Source of the DNA: Sphingopyxis terrae subsp. terrae NBRC 15098
GTDB lineage: Bacteria > Pseudomonadota > Alphaproteobacteria > Sphingomonadales > Sphingomonadaceae
Reading direction: 5' to 3'
Length of the DNA stretch: 64,000 nucleotides
Assembly: GCF_001598815.1 (NCBI RefSeq)
Contig: NZ_BCZQ01000019.1
Span: 89,357 to 153,356, forward strand
The translations under genes were made by a program, and so were the position numbers. Every line of letters begins with the position of its first letter. The stretch's first letter is position 1. Shown here piece after piece: positions 34,863 through 42,451 of this stretch. The notes below the pieces were generated by a model that was not told where the DNA came from, did not search any database, and saw only the letters and a program-made list of their open reading frames with translations.

Positions 34863-35170
34863 TCCGCTGGTCGCCCACCGCCCCCGCGCGCCCCGCCTGC
34901 CCGCACCGCCGCATCGCGCGCCTGCTGACACGCCTGCTGCCGCCGGGAGCGCAGCTCGGCGCATCGACGATGCGCCCCTGGGCCAGCGCCAATTTCGTCG
35001 GCGCGCGCCACCTGTTTCCGCTGACGCTCCCCGCCGGAACCGCCCTCACCGACCTTTCGGCGCAGCTCGCCGCCTTCGACTGGCGGCTGGCCGGTCACAT
35101 CGTCGCCGATGTCGCGGTCGAGCCGCAGCCAGGCGGCCTACAGGTCGAAATATTGAGTGTGGAGGATTAG
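34859..35170 (+). CDS. Unknown 103-residue protein
   Basis: The ATG overlaps the stop of the preceding small gene, so the two are translationally coupled. The product is Arg/Pro-rich at the start and then has a small alpha/beta-looking domain (GTALTDLSAQLAAFDWRLAGHIVADVAVEPQPGGLQVEILSVED). No family is recognised and no signal or membrane segment is seen. Confidence 0.6.
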   Translation: MIRWSPTAPARPACPHRRIARLLTRLLPPGAQLGASTMRPWASANFVGARHLFPLTLPAGTALTDLSAQLAAFDWRLAGHIVADVAVEPQPGGLQVEILSVED

Positions 35171-35189
35171 ACGCTAGGTCGCGTGGGGT

Positions 35190-35522
35190 TCAATGGCCGA
35201 GGCGCATCGCCACCGACGCGAGCCACGCTTCCTGCGCGGCCGCGGGCATCGGCCCTCGCGGCGCGCGCACCGCGTCGTTCATCGCGTCGAGATAAGTCAG
35301 GACGGCGGCGCGATAGCCGCCCCCGGCCACCGCCGATTCGAGCTGGCTCGCCAGCGTTTCGACGATCGCGAAGCCATGATCGCGCGCAAGGCAACGAATG
35401 TCGTCGACCCCCTGCACGATCTGGGTCAGCGCACAATGCGGCAACGCTTCGGCAAGCGCGCCGATCTGCCCGGAAATCCGGTTTTCGATATCGGTGAAAA
35501 AATCGGCCTGGGTACGCATCAT
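35190..35522 (-). CDS. Unknown 110-residue helical protein
   Basis: The product is soluble and mostly helical (FFTDIENRISGQIGALAEALPHCALTQIVQGVDDIRCLARDHGFAIVETLASQLESAV) with two Cys and no recognised domain. Its amphipathic helices and size resemble an Hpt-like four-helix bundle, but no clear phosphoryl-accepting His motif is seen. The start is 35522 (or 35519) after AGGGGG. It lies 49 bases downstream of the small GGDEF gene on the same strand, so a joint signalling role is possible. Confidence 0.62.
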   Translation of the reverse strand: MMRTQADFFTDIENRISGQIGALAEALPHCALTQIVQGVDDIRCLARDHGFAIVETLASQLESAVAGGGYRAAVLTYLDAMNDAVRAPRGPMPAAAQEAWLASVAMRLGH

Positions 35523-35571
35523 CCACCCCCTGTCCATAAAGGGAGGATGCGCGCCTTTGGTTAACGCCGGG

Positions 35572-36213
35572 TTAGCGGTGGGTGCGGGCGACTTCGCGCT
35601 GTTTGCAGCGATACATGTCACGGTCGGCGGCGGCGAGCACGTCCGATTCGCTCATCCCGGTCTGCAGCATCGCGACGCCGAAGCAGGCCGACAGGCGAAC
35701 CTCCTGCCCGTCATAGTTGGCGGGCTCGGCGCTCAGCACCTCGGCCAGCCGTTCGATCTGCGCGCGAGCGCCCTTTTCGCTCGACTGATCGAGGATCAGC
35801 CCGAATTCGTCACCGCCGATCCGCGCCGCGACATCGGTCGACCGGATCGACGCCGACAGGCGGCCCGCGATCTGCATCAGCGCGAAGTCGCCGGCGGCGT
35901 GCCCCAGCGTGTCGTTGATCTGCTTGAGCTGATTGACGTCGATGAACACGACCGCCGCGCTTTCGGCATGGCGTTCGAAGCGCGCGAGGCGCTGGTGAAT
36001 CGCAGTCAGGAAATAGCGGCGATTGAATAGCGGGGTCAGCGTATCGCGTTCGGACACGCGTTCGAGCTCCGCGACCGCGATCTTCAGGATGCGGTTCTCA
36101 CGGCGCAACGCATCGCGTTCGCGGCGCATTTCGCGCAACTGGTCCTCGATGGAGTCGACGGATACGAAACCGGCCCTTTCGACCGCGATCCGCGCCCCCC
36201 CTACGCTATCCAT
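35572..36213 (-). CDS. Small cytoplasmic diguanylate cyclase with intact inhibitory site
   Basis: The 213-residue protein has an N-terminal coiled coil (about residues 20-55, [23 protein letters not shown]) and a GGDEF domain. The active site IGGDEFG is intact, as is [16 protein letters not shown] lies five residues before GGDEF and forms a complete RxxD product-inhibition site, unlike the membrane cyclase at 19969. No sensor domain is attached; control would come through the coiled coil or partners. Confidence 0.9.
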   Translation of the reverse strand: MDSVGGARIAVERAGFVSVDSIEDQLREMRRERDALRRENRILKIAVAELERVSERDTLTPLFNRRYFLTAIHQRLARFERHAESAAVVFIDVNQLKQINDTLGHAAGDFALMQIAGRLSASIRSTDVAARIGGDEFGLILDQSSEKGARAQIERLAEVLSAEPANYDGQEVRLSACFGVAMLQTGMSESDVLAAADRDMYRCKQREVARTHR

Positions 36214-36400
36214 TCCCTATCCCCGATGCGCATCCGGTGGGTCGCCGACAGGACGCCGGCAGGATGGGCATGGCAGGCAGGTTAGCCACGACTTGATACC
36301 AAGACGTAAACGCGGTGCCATTTTGGTGACATTGCCCGCGCGCGGTCGAGTCGCTAGGGGGATGGCAGCGGCGATTCATCGCCCGGGCAGGAGGGACGGA

Positions 36401-36910
36401 ATGGGCGACGGCGCAGCCAGCGCGAAAGCCAGCATCGGCGTAATCATGGGCAGCCAGTCGGACTGGCCGACGATGGCGCATGCGGTCCAGGTCCTCGAAG
36501 AATTCGGCATCGCGCACGAGGTGCACATCGTCTCGGCGCACCGCACCCCCGACCGGCTTGTCGCTTATGCGAAGGGCGCCGCCGACCGCGGGCTTCAGGC
36601 AATCATCGCGGGCGCGGGCGGCGCTGCGCATCTGCCCGGCATGGTCGCGGCGATGACGCGCGTTCCCGTGCTCGGCGTGCCGGTCCAGTCGGCGGCGCTC
36701 AGCGGCGTCGACAGCCTCTATTCGATCGTCCAGATGCCCGGCGGCGTCCCCGTCGCGACCTTTGCGATCGGCAAGGCGGGCGCGACCAACGCGGGGCTGT
36801 TCGCTGCCGCGCTGCTCGCCAACACCGATGCGGACCTCGCCGCGCGGCTCGACGCGTGGCGCGCGAAACAGACCGACAGCGTCGCGCCGACGCCCGTGCG
36901 CGAAGGCTGA
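36401..36910 (+). CDS. purE: N5-carboxyaminoimidazole ribonucleotide mutase
   Basis: The 169-residue PurE moves the carboxylate of N5-CAIR to C4 in purine synthesis. Marks are [14 protein letters not shown] at the start, [29 protein letters not shown] and [15 protein letters not shown]. The ATG at 36401 follows GGAGGGA. purK starts 6 bases after its stop. Confidence 0.96.
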   Translation: MGDGAASAKASIGVIMGSQSDWPTMAHAVQVLEEFGIAHEVHIVSAHRTPDRLVAYAKGAADRGLQAIIAGAGGAAHLPGMVAAMTRVPVLGVPVQSAALSGVDSLYSIVQMPGGVPVATFAIGKAGATNAGLFAAALLANTDADLAARLDAWRAKQTDSVAPTPVREG

Positions 36911-36916
36911 CCCGCT

Positions 36917-37990
36917 TTGCTTTCCCCCGGATCGACGATCGGCATCCTGGGCGGCGGCCAGCTTGGCCGGATGCTCGCGGTCGCCGCCGCGCAGCTCGGC
37001 TACAAGGTTCATGTCTATGCCCCCGACGCCGAAAGCGTCGCGGCGGAAGTCACCGCACACCACACGCAGGCGGCGTGGGACGATGAACCGCGCCTCGCGG
37101 GCTTCGCGGCCGCGTGCGACATCGTGACCTTCGAATTCGAAAATGTCCCGGTCGACACGGTGCGTTTCCTGTCGGGCCATGTCGCGGTCCATCCGGGCGG
37201 CAAGCCGCTCGAAATCGCGCAGGACCGGCTCACCGAAAAATCCTTCGTCGCCGATCTCGGCGGTCGCACCGCGCCTTTTGCCGCGGTGCCGACGCGCGCG
37301 GCGCTCGATAGCGCGCTCGCCGCCATCGGCACCCCCGCGATCCTCAAGACCGTGCGCATGGGCTATGACGGCAAGGGACAGGCGCGGATCGCCGCGCCCG
37401 CCGACGCCGATGCGGCGTGGGAGGCGATCGGCGGGCAGCCCGCGATCCTCGAAGGTTTCGTCGCCTTCGACCATGAATTTTCGGTGATCATGGTGCGTGG
37501 CATCGACGGCGAAACGCGCTTCTGGGACAGTTCGGCGAATGTCCACGAAGGCGGCATTCTCGCCGTCTCCAGCCTGCCGCCGCCGTCCATCGTCCTCGAT
37601 CAGCAACCCGCGGCGCGCGCGATGATGGCGGCGATCGGCGATGCGCTCGACTATGTCGGGGTGCTCACCGGCGAATTCTTCGCCACCGACGCGGGGCCGG
37701 TGTTCAACGAGATGGCGCCGCGCGTTCACAACAGCGGCCACTGGACGATCGAGGGCGCGGTGACGAGCCAGTTCGAAAACCATATCCGCGCCGTCGCGGG
37801 CCTGCCGCTCGGCGATACGGCGGTGCCGCTGCTGCCGGTGACGATGCACAATCTGATCGGCGCGCAGATCGAAAAGATTCCGGCGCTGCTTGCCGACGGC
37901 GCCGCGCACGTGCATCACTACGGCAAGACCGAGGTGCGCGACGGGCGCAAGCTCGGCCACGTCACTTGGGTTGGAGCCTCTCCCCGATGA
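36917..37990 (+). CDS. purK: N5-carboxyaminoimidazole ribonucleotide synthase
   Basis: The 357-residue ATP-grasp enzyme makes N5-CAIR from AIR, bicarbonate and ATP for PurE. It shows GILGGGQLGRMLAVAA, VTFEFENVP, ILKTVRMGYDGKGQ and VFNEMAPRVHNSGHWTIEGAVTSQFENHIRA. The start appears to be the TTG at 36917, as no ATG precedes the Gly-rich loop. The stop overlaps the folA start. Confidence 0.95.
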   Translation: MLSPGSTIGILGGGQLGRMLAVAAAQLGYKVHVYAPDAESVAAEVTAHHTQAAWDDEPRLAGFAAACDIVTFEFENVPVDTVRFLSGHVAVHPGGKPLEIAQDRLTEKSFVADLGGRTAPFAAVPTRAALDSALAAIGTPAILKTVRMGYDGKGQARIAAPADADAAWEAIGGQPAILEGFVAFDHEFSVIMVRGIDGETRFWDSSANVHEGGILAVSSLPPPSIVLDQQPAARAMMAAIGDALDYVGVLTGEFFATDAGPVFNEMAPRVHNSGHWTIEGAVTSQFENHIRAVAGLPLGDTAVPLLPVTMHNLIGAQIEKIPALLADGAAHVHHYGKTEVRDGRKLGHVTWVGASPR

Positions 37991-38484
37991 ACCGCCCGGA
38001 TATCACGCTGGTCCTCGCACGCGCCGCCAATGGCGTGATCGGTGCGGGCGGCAAGATTCCCTGGCACCTGCCCGCCGACCTGCGCCGCTTCAAACAGCTT
38101 ACCATGGGCCGCCCGATGATCATGGGGCGCAAGACCTTCGACAGTCTGCCCACGGTGCTGGAGGGGCGGCGCCACATCGTCCTCACCCGCGACGCGGGCT
38201 GGCAGGAGGAAGGCGCCGAACCCGTCGCCAGCGTCGAGGAAGCGCTGCGCCTCGCCAATGCGCCGCAGGCGATGGTGATCGGCGGCGCCGAAATCTACGA
38301 TCTGTTCCTGCCGCTCGCGACGCGGATCGAATTGACCGAGGTTGCGATCGAACCCGCGGGCGATGCGACCATCGCCTACCCCGATCCCGCCGACTGGCAG
38401 GTCGTGGCGCGCGAGGATCATCCGGCCGACGACGCGGGGCGCCCGGCCTACAGCTTCGTCACCTTCACGCGCAAAGCGGGATGA
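37987..38484 (+). CDS. folA: Dihydrofolate reductase
   Basis: The 165-residue enzyme reduces dihydrofolate with NADPH. It shows ITLVLARAANGVIGAGGKIPWHLPADLRRFK with the catalytic acidic residue in PADLRRF, TMGRPMIMGRKTFDSL and VIGGAEIYDLFLP. The ATG at 37987 overlaps the purK stop (ATGA), so it is part of the purEK operon. Confidence 0.96.
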   Translation: MNRPDITLVLARAANGVIGAGGKIPWHLPADLRRFKQLTMGRPMIMGRKTFDSLPTVLEGRRHIVLTRDAGWQEEGAEPVASVEEALRLANAPQAMVIGGAEIYDLFLPLATRIELTEVAIEPAGDATIAYPDPADWQVVAREDHPADDAGRPAYSFVTFTRKAG

Positions 38485-38521
38485 TGGCGCGCGCAAAGCG
38501 GGACAATGGGGGAGAATTGAC

Positions 38522-39706
38522 ATGCGCCGCTGGCTGATCGGCATCGTAGCACTGCTCGTCGTGGGGGCGGCCGCCTTCTTCCTCCTCGCCCCCGGCATGA
38601 TCGAGCGTGGGCTCAACAAGGTCGACGGCAAGCCGCTGCCGACGGTCAGCGCGCGCGCCGCCGCGCTGCACAAGACGCTGACGATCGTCGATCTGCACAG
38701 CGACAGCCTGCTGTGGGGACGCAATTTCCTGAACCGCGCGACCCGCGGCCATATGGACCTGCCGCGGCTCGAAGAGGGCAACGTCGCGCTCCAGATCCTC
38801 TCCAGCACCACCAAATCGCCGAAGGGACAGAATTACGACGCCAATGGCGACGACAGCGACAATATCACCCCGCTGGTGATCGCGCAGCTTCAGCCGGTGC
38901 GAACGTGGAACTCGCTACTCGAACGCTCGCTCTGGCACGCGACGAAGCTGCACCGCGCCGCCGCGGCGTCGGACGGCAAGCTGATGGCGGTCGCGAACCC
39001 CGCCGAACTCGACACGCTGCTCGCCGCGCGGCGCACCAAAACCCCGCCTCCCGTCGGCGCGATGCTCAGCGTCGAGGGGCTCCACGATCTCGACGGCAAT
39101 ATCGACAATCTGGACAAGCTCTACGGCGCCGGCGTCCGCATGGCGGGGATCACCCACTTCTTCGACAATATCTTCGCCGGATCGATGCACGGCATGAAAA
39201 AGGGCGGCCTCACCCCGCTCGGCCGCGACCTGATCGGCCGGATGGAAGCGAAGGGGATGATCGTCGACATCGCGCATTGCAGCCACGCCTGCGTCGCGGA
39301 CATCCTCAAGATGGCGCGCCGGCCGGTCGTCTCCAGCCACGGCGGGGTGCAGGCGACGTGCAAGGTCAACCGCAACCTCACCGACGACGAAATCCGCGGG
39401 GTCGCTGCGACCGGCGGCGTCATCGGCATCGGCTATTGGGACGCGGCGGTGTGCGACACCTCGCCCGCCAGCGTCGCCAGGGCGATGAAGCATGTCCGCG
39501 ACCTCGTCGGCATCCAATATGTCGCGCTCGGCAGCGATTATGACGGTGCCACCACGGTCCGCTTCGACACATCGAAGCTGGTTCAGGTGACGCAGGCGCT
39601 GCTCGACGCGGGTTTCAGTGACGACGACATCCGCGCCGCGATGGGCGGCAACGCGCTCCGCGTCATCCGCGCGGGGATTGTGCCGATGGGCATGGGCACG
39701 AAATAG
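38522..39706 (+). CDS. Membrane dipeptidase (peptidase M19), second copy
   Basis: The 394-residue enzyme has an N-terminal signal anchor (RRWLIGIVALLVVGAAAFFLLA). Renal dipeptidase marks are VDLHSDSLLW for the first metal, MLSVEGLHDLDGNI with the bridging Glu, VDIAHCSHACV and VSSHGGVQATCKVNRN for the second, and YVALGSDYDGATTVRFD. It lies 37 bases after folA. It differs clearly from the M19 enzyme at 23884 and likely has another substrate. Confidence 0.92.
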   Translation: MRRWLIGIVALLVVGAAAFFLLAPGMIERGLNKVDGKPLPTVSARAAALHKTLTIVDLHSDSLLWGRNFLNRATRGHMDLPRLEEGNVALQILSSTTKSPKGQNYDANGDDSDNITPLVIAQLQPVRTWNSLLERSLWHATKLHRAAAASDGKLMAVANPAELDTLLAARRTKTPPPVGAMLSVEGLHDLDGNIDNLDKLYGAGVRMAGITHFFDNIFAGSMHGMKKGGLTPLGRDLIGRMEAKGMIVDIAHCSHACVADILKMARRPVVSSHGGVQATCKVNRNLTDDEIRGVAATGGVIGIGYWDAAVCDTSPASVARAMKHVRDLVGIQYVALGSDYDGATTVRFDTSKLVQVTQALLDAGFSDDDIRAAMGGNALRVIRAGIVPMGMGTK

Positions 39707-39730
39707 GTGGCAGGCCCGATCTTCCCGCAT

Positions 39731-39818
39731 CCCCGAGCGAAGACGAGGGGCTTGTTCGAGCGCAGCGAGAACCGCTGCCTCGACGTCGCTCGGCATGGCC
39801 CCTCGTCTTCGCTCGGGG
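39731..39818. repeat. Perfect 21-bp inverted repeat (palindromic intergenic element)
   Basis: Arms 39731-39751 and 39798-39818 are perfect inverted copies (core GAGCGAAGACGAGGGGC) with a 46-base spacer. They lie between the M19 gene and ribF. Confidence 0.88.
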
Positions 39819-39846
39819 AAACGGCGTGGGGGGGAGCGCGCCGGCC

Positions 39847-40776
39847 ATGATCCGCCTCGACGGCCACGAACGTATCGAGGGTGCGCTGCGCGGCGGCGTC
39901 ATCGCGCTTGGAAATTTCGACGGCTTTCACGCCGGACACCAGGCGGTGGTGGGCCGCGCGGTGCATCATGCCAAGGACGACGGGCGCCCCGCGATCGTCG
40001 CGACCTTCGACCCGCATCCGGTGCGCTTCTTCAAACCCGACGTCCCGCCCTTCCGCCTGACCACGCTCGACCAGCGGCAGCAATTGTTCGGCGCGGCGGG
40101 CGCCGACGCGATGCTCGTCCTCCCCTTCGACGCCGCGCTCGCTGCGACGACGGCGGAGGATTTCATCACCGCGCTCCTCCTCGACCGCTATGGCGCGGCG
40201 GGGGTCGTCACCGGCGCCGATTTCGTCTTCGGCAAGGGCCGTGGCGGCGATGTCGTGACCCTCGCCGACCATGCCCGCCGCCTCGGCTTCTTTACCGAGA
40301 TGGTCGCGCCGGTCGACGACAGCGCCGAGGTAATCTCGTCGAGCCGCATCCGCGACGCGCTGCGCGCGGGCGACTGCGCGACCGCGGCGCGCCTGCTCAC
40401 CCGCCCCTTCACGGTGCGCGGAACCGTCCAGCATGGCGACAAGAACGGCCGCCTGCTCGGCTTTCCGACCGCGAACATCGACATGGGCACCTATTTGCGC
40501 CCGCGCTACGGCATCTACGCCGTCACCGGCCGCCTGCCCGATGGCCGTACCCTCAAGGGCGCCGCGAACCTCGGCATCCGGCCGAGCTTCGATCCGCCCA
40601 AGGAATTGCTCGAACCGCATTTCTTCGATTTCGACGGCGACCTCTACGGTCAGGAAATCGACGTGGAATTCCGCGCCTTCATCCGGCCCGAGGCGAAATA
40701 TGACGGGATGGACGCGCTGATGGCGCAGATTGCGGCAGATTGTGACGAGGCGAAGCGGCTGCTCGCCGACGTCTGA
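39847..40776 (+). CDS. ribF: Bifunctional riboflavin kinase / FAD synthetase
   Basis: The 309-residue protein makes FMN and then FAD. The N-terminal nucleotidyltransferase part shows IALGNFDGFHAGHQAVV, ATFDPHPVRFFKPD, GADFVFGKGRGGD and ISSSRIRDALRAG. The C-terminal flavokinase part shows GTVQHGDKNGRLLGFPTANI, RYGIYAVTG, AANLGIRPSF and LYGQEIDVEFRAFIR. The ATG at 39847 is preferred. Confidence 0.96.
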   Translation: MIRLDGHERIEGALRGGVIALGNFDGFHAGHQAVVGRAVHHAKDDGRPAIVATFDPHPVRFFKPDVPPFRLTTLDQRQQLFGAAGADAMLVLPFDAALAATTAEDFITALLLDRYGAAGVVTGADFVFGKGRGGDVVTLADHARRLGFFTEMVAPVDDSAEVISSSRIRDALRAGDCATAARLLTRPFTVRGTVQHGDKNGRLLGFPTANIDMGTYLRPRYGIYAVTGRLPDGRTLKGAANLGIRPSFDPPKELLEPHFFDFDGDLYGQEIDVEFRAFIRPEAKYDGMDALMAQIAADCDEAKRLLADV

Positions 40777-40786
40777 CATGCCCGCC

Positions 40787-40860
40787 GTGAACCCCGGCGA
40801 AAGCCGGGGCCCATCGGGCGCACCAGCATCGCATGGACCCCGGCTTTCGCCGGGGTTCAC
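40787..40860. repeat. Perfect 23-bp inverted repeat of the GTGAACCCCGGC family
   Basis: Arms 40787-40809 and 40838-40860 are perfect inverted copies, each with the palindromic core CCCCGGCGAAAGCCGGGG. They are separated by 28 bases, between ribF and the GDPD gene. More copies surround the GIY-YIG gene. Confidence 0.92.
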
Positions 40861-40901
40861 ACGCTGATCAGGGGGCCGTTTCGGCATAATGAGGGGGAAA
40901 G

Positions 40902-41942
40902 ATGACCGACAGCGACGACTGGGCAGCCGGCCTCTCCGGCCCGCCCAAAAAGCCGATGAAGCGCGGCACCAAAATCTTCCTCTGGCTCTTCGCCGCGCTC
41001 GTCGCCTGGCTCACCCTGTCGAACGCGACCTGGCTCGCGTCCGATCCCGTCGGCAAGCGCGTCCTGATCGCGCACCGCGGCGTTTCGCAGCTTTTCGACC
41101 ATCGCGGCGTCACCGACGACAGTTGCACCGCGACGCGCATCTATCCGCCCGAACATGCCTATATCGAAAACAGCCTGCCCTCGATGAAGGTCGCAATCGG
41201 CCGCGACGCCGGGGCGGTGAAGTTCGACGTCGCGGCGACGAAGGACGGCCGGCTGGCGGTGTTCCACGACTGGACGCTCGACTGCCGCACCGACGGCAAG
41301 GGCAATATCCGCGACCGCACGATGGCCGAACTCAAGCGGCTCGACATCGGCTATGGCTATACCGCCGACGGCGGAAAGACCTTCCCCCTGCGCGGCAAGG
41401 GGGTGGGATTGATGCCCAGCCTCGACGATGTGCTGCGCGATCTCGGCCACGCGTCGCTGATCGTCAACTTCAAGTCGCGCGACCCGCGCGAGGGTGCGCT
41501 GGCGCTCGCCGCCTTTGCCCGCGCCGGGATCGATCCGAACCAGCCGCGGTTCGGCTTTTTCGGCAATGCGCGCGTGCTCCAGCCGATTCGCGCGCGCGCG
41601 CCGCGCGCCTGGACGCTCGATCCCGATGGCGCCAAGCGCTGCACCGGCGATTATATCAAGTTCGGCTGGTCGGGCTGGTATCCGCCGAGCTGCGTCGGCG
41701 GCACGATCATGGTGCCGCTCGATTATCAATGGGCCTATTGGGGCTGGCCCGACCGCCTGCAGGCGCGCGCGGCGGCGCACGGCACCCGCGTCCTGATGAC
41801 CGGCGCCCGCGGCGACAAACAGGGCGGCATGGGCCTGTGGCGCGTCGATCAGCTTACGCGCATCCCGGCCAGCTTTACCGGCTATGTGTGGATCGACGAC
41901 ATCTACAATCTCGGCCCGGCGCTCCGCCCACGCCAGAAATAG
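40902..41942 (+). CDS. Glycerophosphodiester phosphodiesterase family protein
   Basis: The 346-residue protein has an N-terminal membrane anchor (about residues 23-42, KIFLWLFAALVAWLTLSNATWL) and a GDPD TIM-barrel. IAHRG carries the catalytic His, ENSLPSMKVAI and AVKFDVAATKDGRLAVFHDWTLDCRTDG carry the metal-binding acids and second His. The C-terminal part is less typical, with several Cys (GAKRCTGDY, PPSCVGGT) that could form a disulfide in the periplasm. It would split glycerophosphodiesters, but the exact substrate is open. Confidence 0.87.
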   Translation: MTDSDDWAAGLSGPPKKPMKRGTKIFLWLFAALVAWLTLSNATWLASDPVGKRVLIAHRGVSQLFDHRGVTDDSCTATRIYPPEHAYIENSLPSMKVAIGRDAGAVKFDVAATKDGRLAVFHDWTLDCRTDGKGNIRDRTMAELKRLDIGYGYTADGGKTFPLRGKGVGLMPSLDDVLRDLGHASLIVNFKSRDPREGALALAAFARAGIDPNQPRFGFFGNARVLQPIRARAPRAWTLDPDGAKRCTGDYIKFGWSGWYPPSCVGGTIMVPLDYQWAYWGWPDRLQARAAAHGTRVLMTGARGDKQGGMGLWRVDQLTRIPASFTGYVWIDDIYNLGPALRPRQK

Positions 41943-41958
41943 CTCCGTTTCGGGCCTA

Positions 41959-41986
41959 GTGAACCCCAGCGAAAGCCGGGGCCCAG
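41959..41986. repeat. Single palindromic unit just upstream of the GIY-YIG gene
   Basis: This 28-base unit differs from the arm at 42342-42370 by one base in the core (CCCCAGCGAAAGCCGGGG) and ends 14 bases before the GIY-YIG start. It is the left partner of the pair at 42296-42370. Confidence 0.88.
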
Positions 41987-42000
41987 TATACTGTGAGTCA

Positions 42001-42291
42001 ATGAAACAGGGCTGGATATACATCCTCACCAATAAACGTAACGGGACGCTCTACATCGGCGTGACCAGCAATCTCGCCCATCGCATCGAACAGCATCGCC
42101 AAGGGAGAGTCGCCGGGTTCACACAGAGGTACGGCCTCAAGATGCTCGTCTGGCACCAGCATTTCGACAATCTCCACGACGCCCGCCGGCGCGAGGTTCA
42201 AATGAAGGAATGGAACCGCGCGTGGAAGATCGAGCTCATTGAAGCGGCGAATCCTGAATGGCGCGACCTCTCTTGCGGACCTTTGAACTGA
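42001..42291 (+). CDS. Small GIY-YIG nuclease
   Basis: The 96-residue protein is a stand-alone GIY-YIG domain: GWIYILTNKRNGTLYIGVT (both motif halves), then the catalytic Arg in NLAHRIEQHR, KMLVWHQHFDNLHDARRREVQMKEW with the metal-binding Glu. It belongs to the YhbQ/COG2827-like group. The start at 42001 lies 14 bases after a palindromic unit and lacks a clear ribosome site. Five bases after its stop a perfect inverted repeat of the same family begins. These small nucleases are multicopy in many alphaproteobacteria; a role in moving the palindromes is conceivable but unproved. Confidence 0.9.
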   Translation: MKQGWIYILTNKRNGTLYIGVTSNLAHRIEQHRQGRVAGFTQRYGLKMLVWHQHFDNLHDARRREVQMKEWNRAWKIELIEAANPEWRDLSCGPLN

Positions 42292-42295
42292 CCTT

Positions 42296-42370
42296 CTGGG
42301 CCCCGGCTTTCGCCGGGGTTCACAGGTTTGCGGCCTTGTCTTGTGAACCCCGGCGAAAGCCGGGGCCCAG
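42296..42370. repeat. Perfect 29-bp inverted repeat just downstream of the GIY-YIG gene
   Basis: Arms 42296-42324 and 42342-42370 are perfect inverted copies with a 17-base spacer. They share sequence with the units at 40787-40860 and 41959-41986. It may also work as a terminator-like hairpin. Confidence 0.92.
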
Positions 42371-42451
42371 ACGCCCTTCGAATCGCCCCGGACATGACGC
42401 GATCAACTTAAACGTGACTAGCGCGCCTCACTTGCGCTAAGCGCCGCGACC

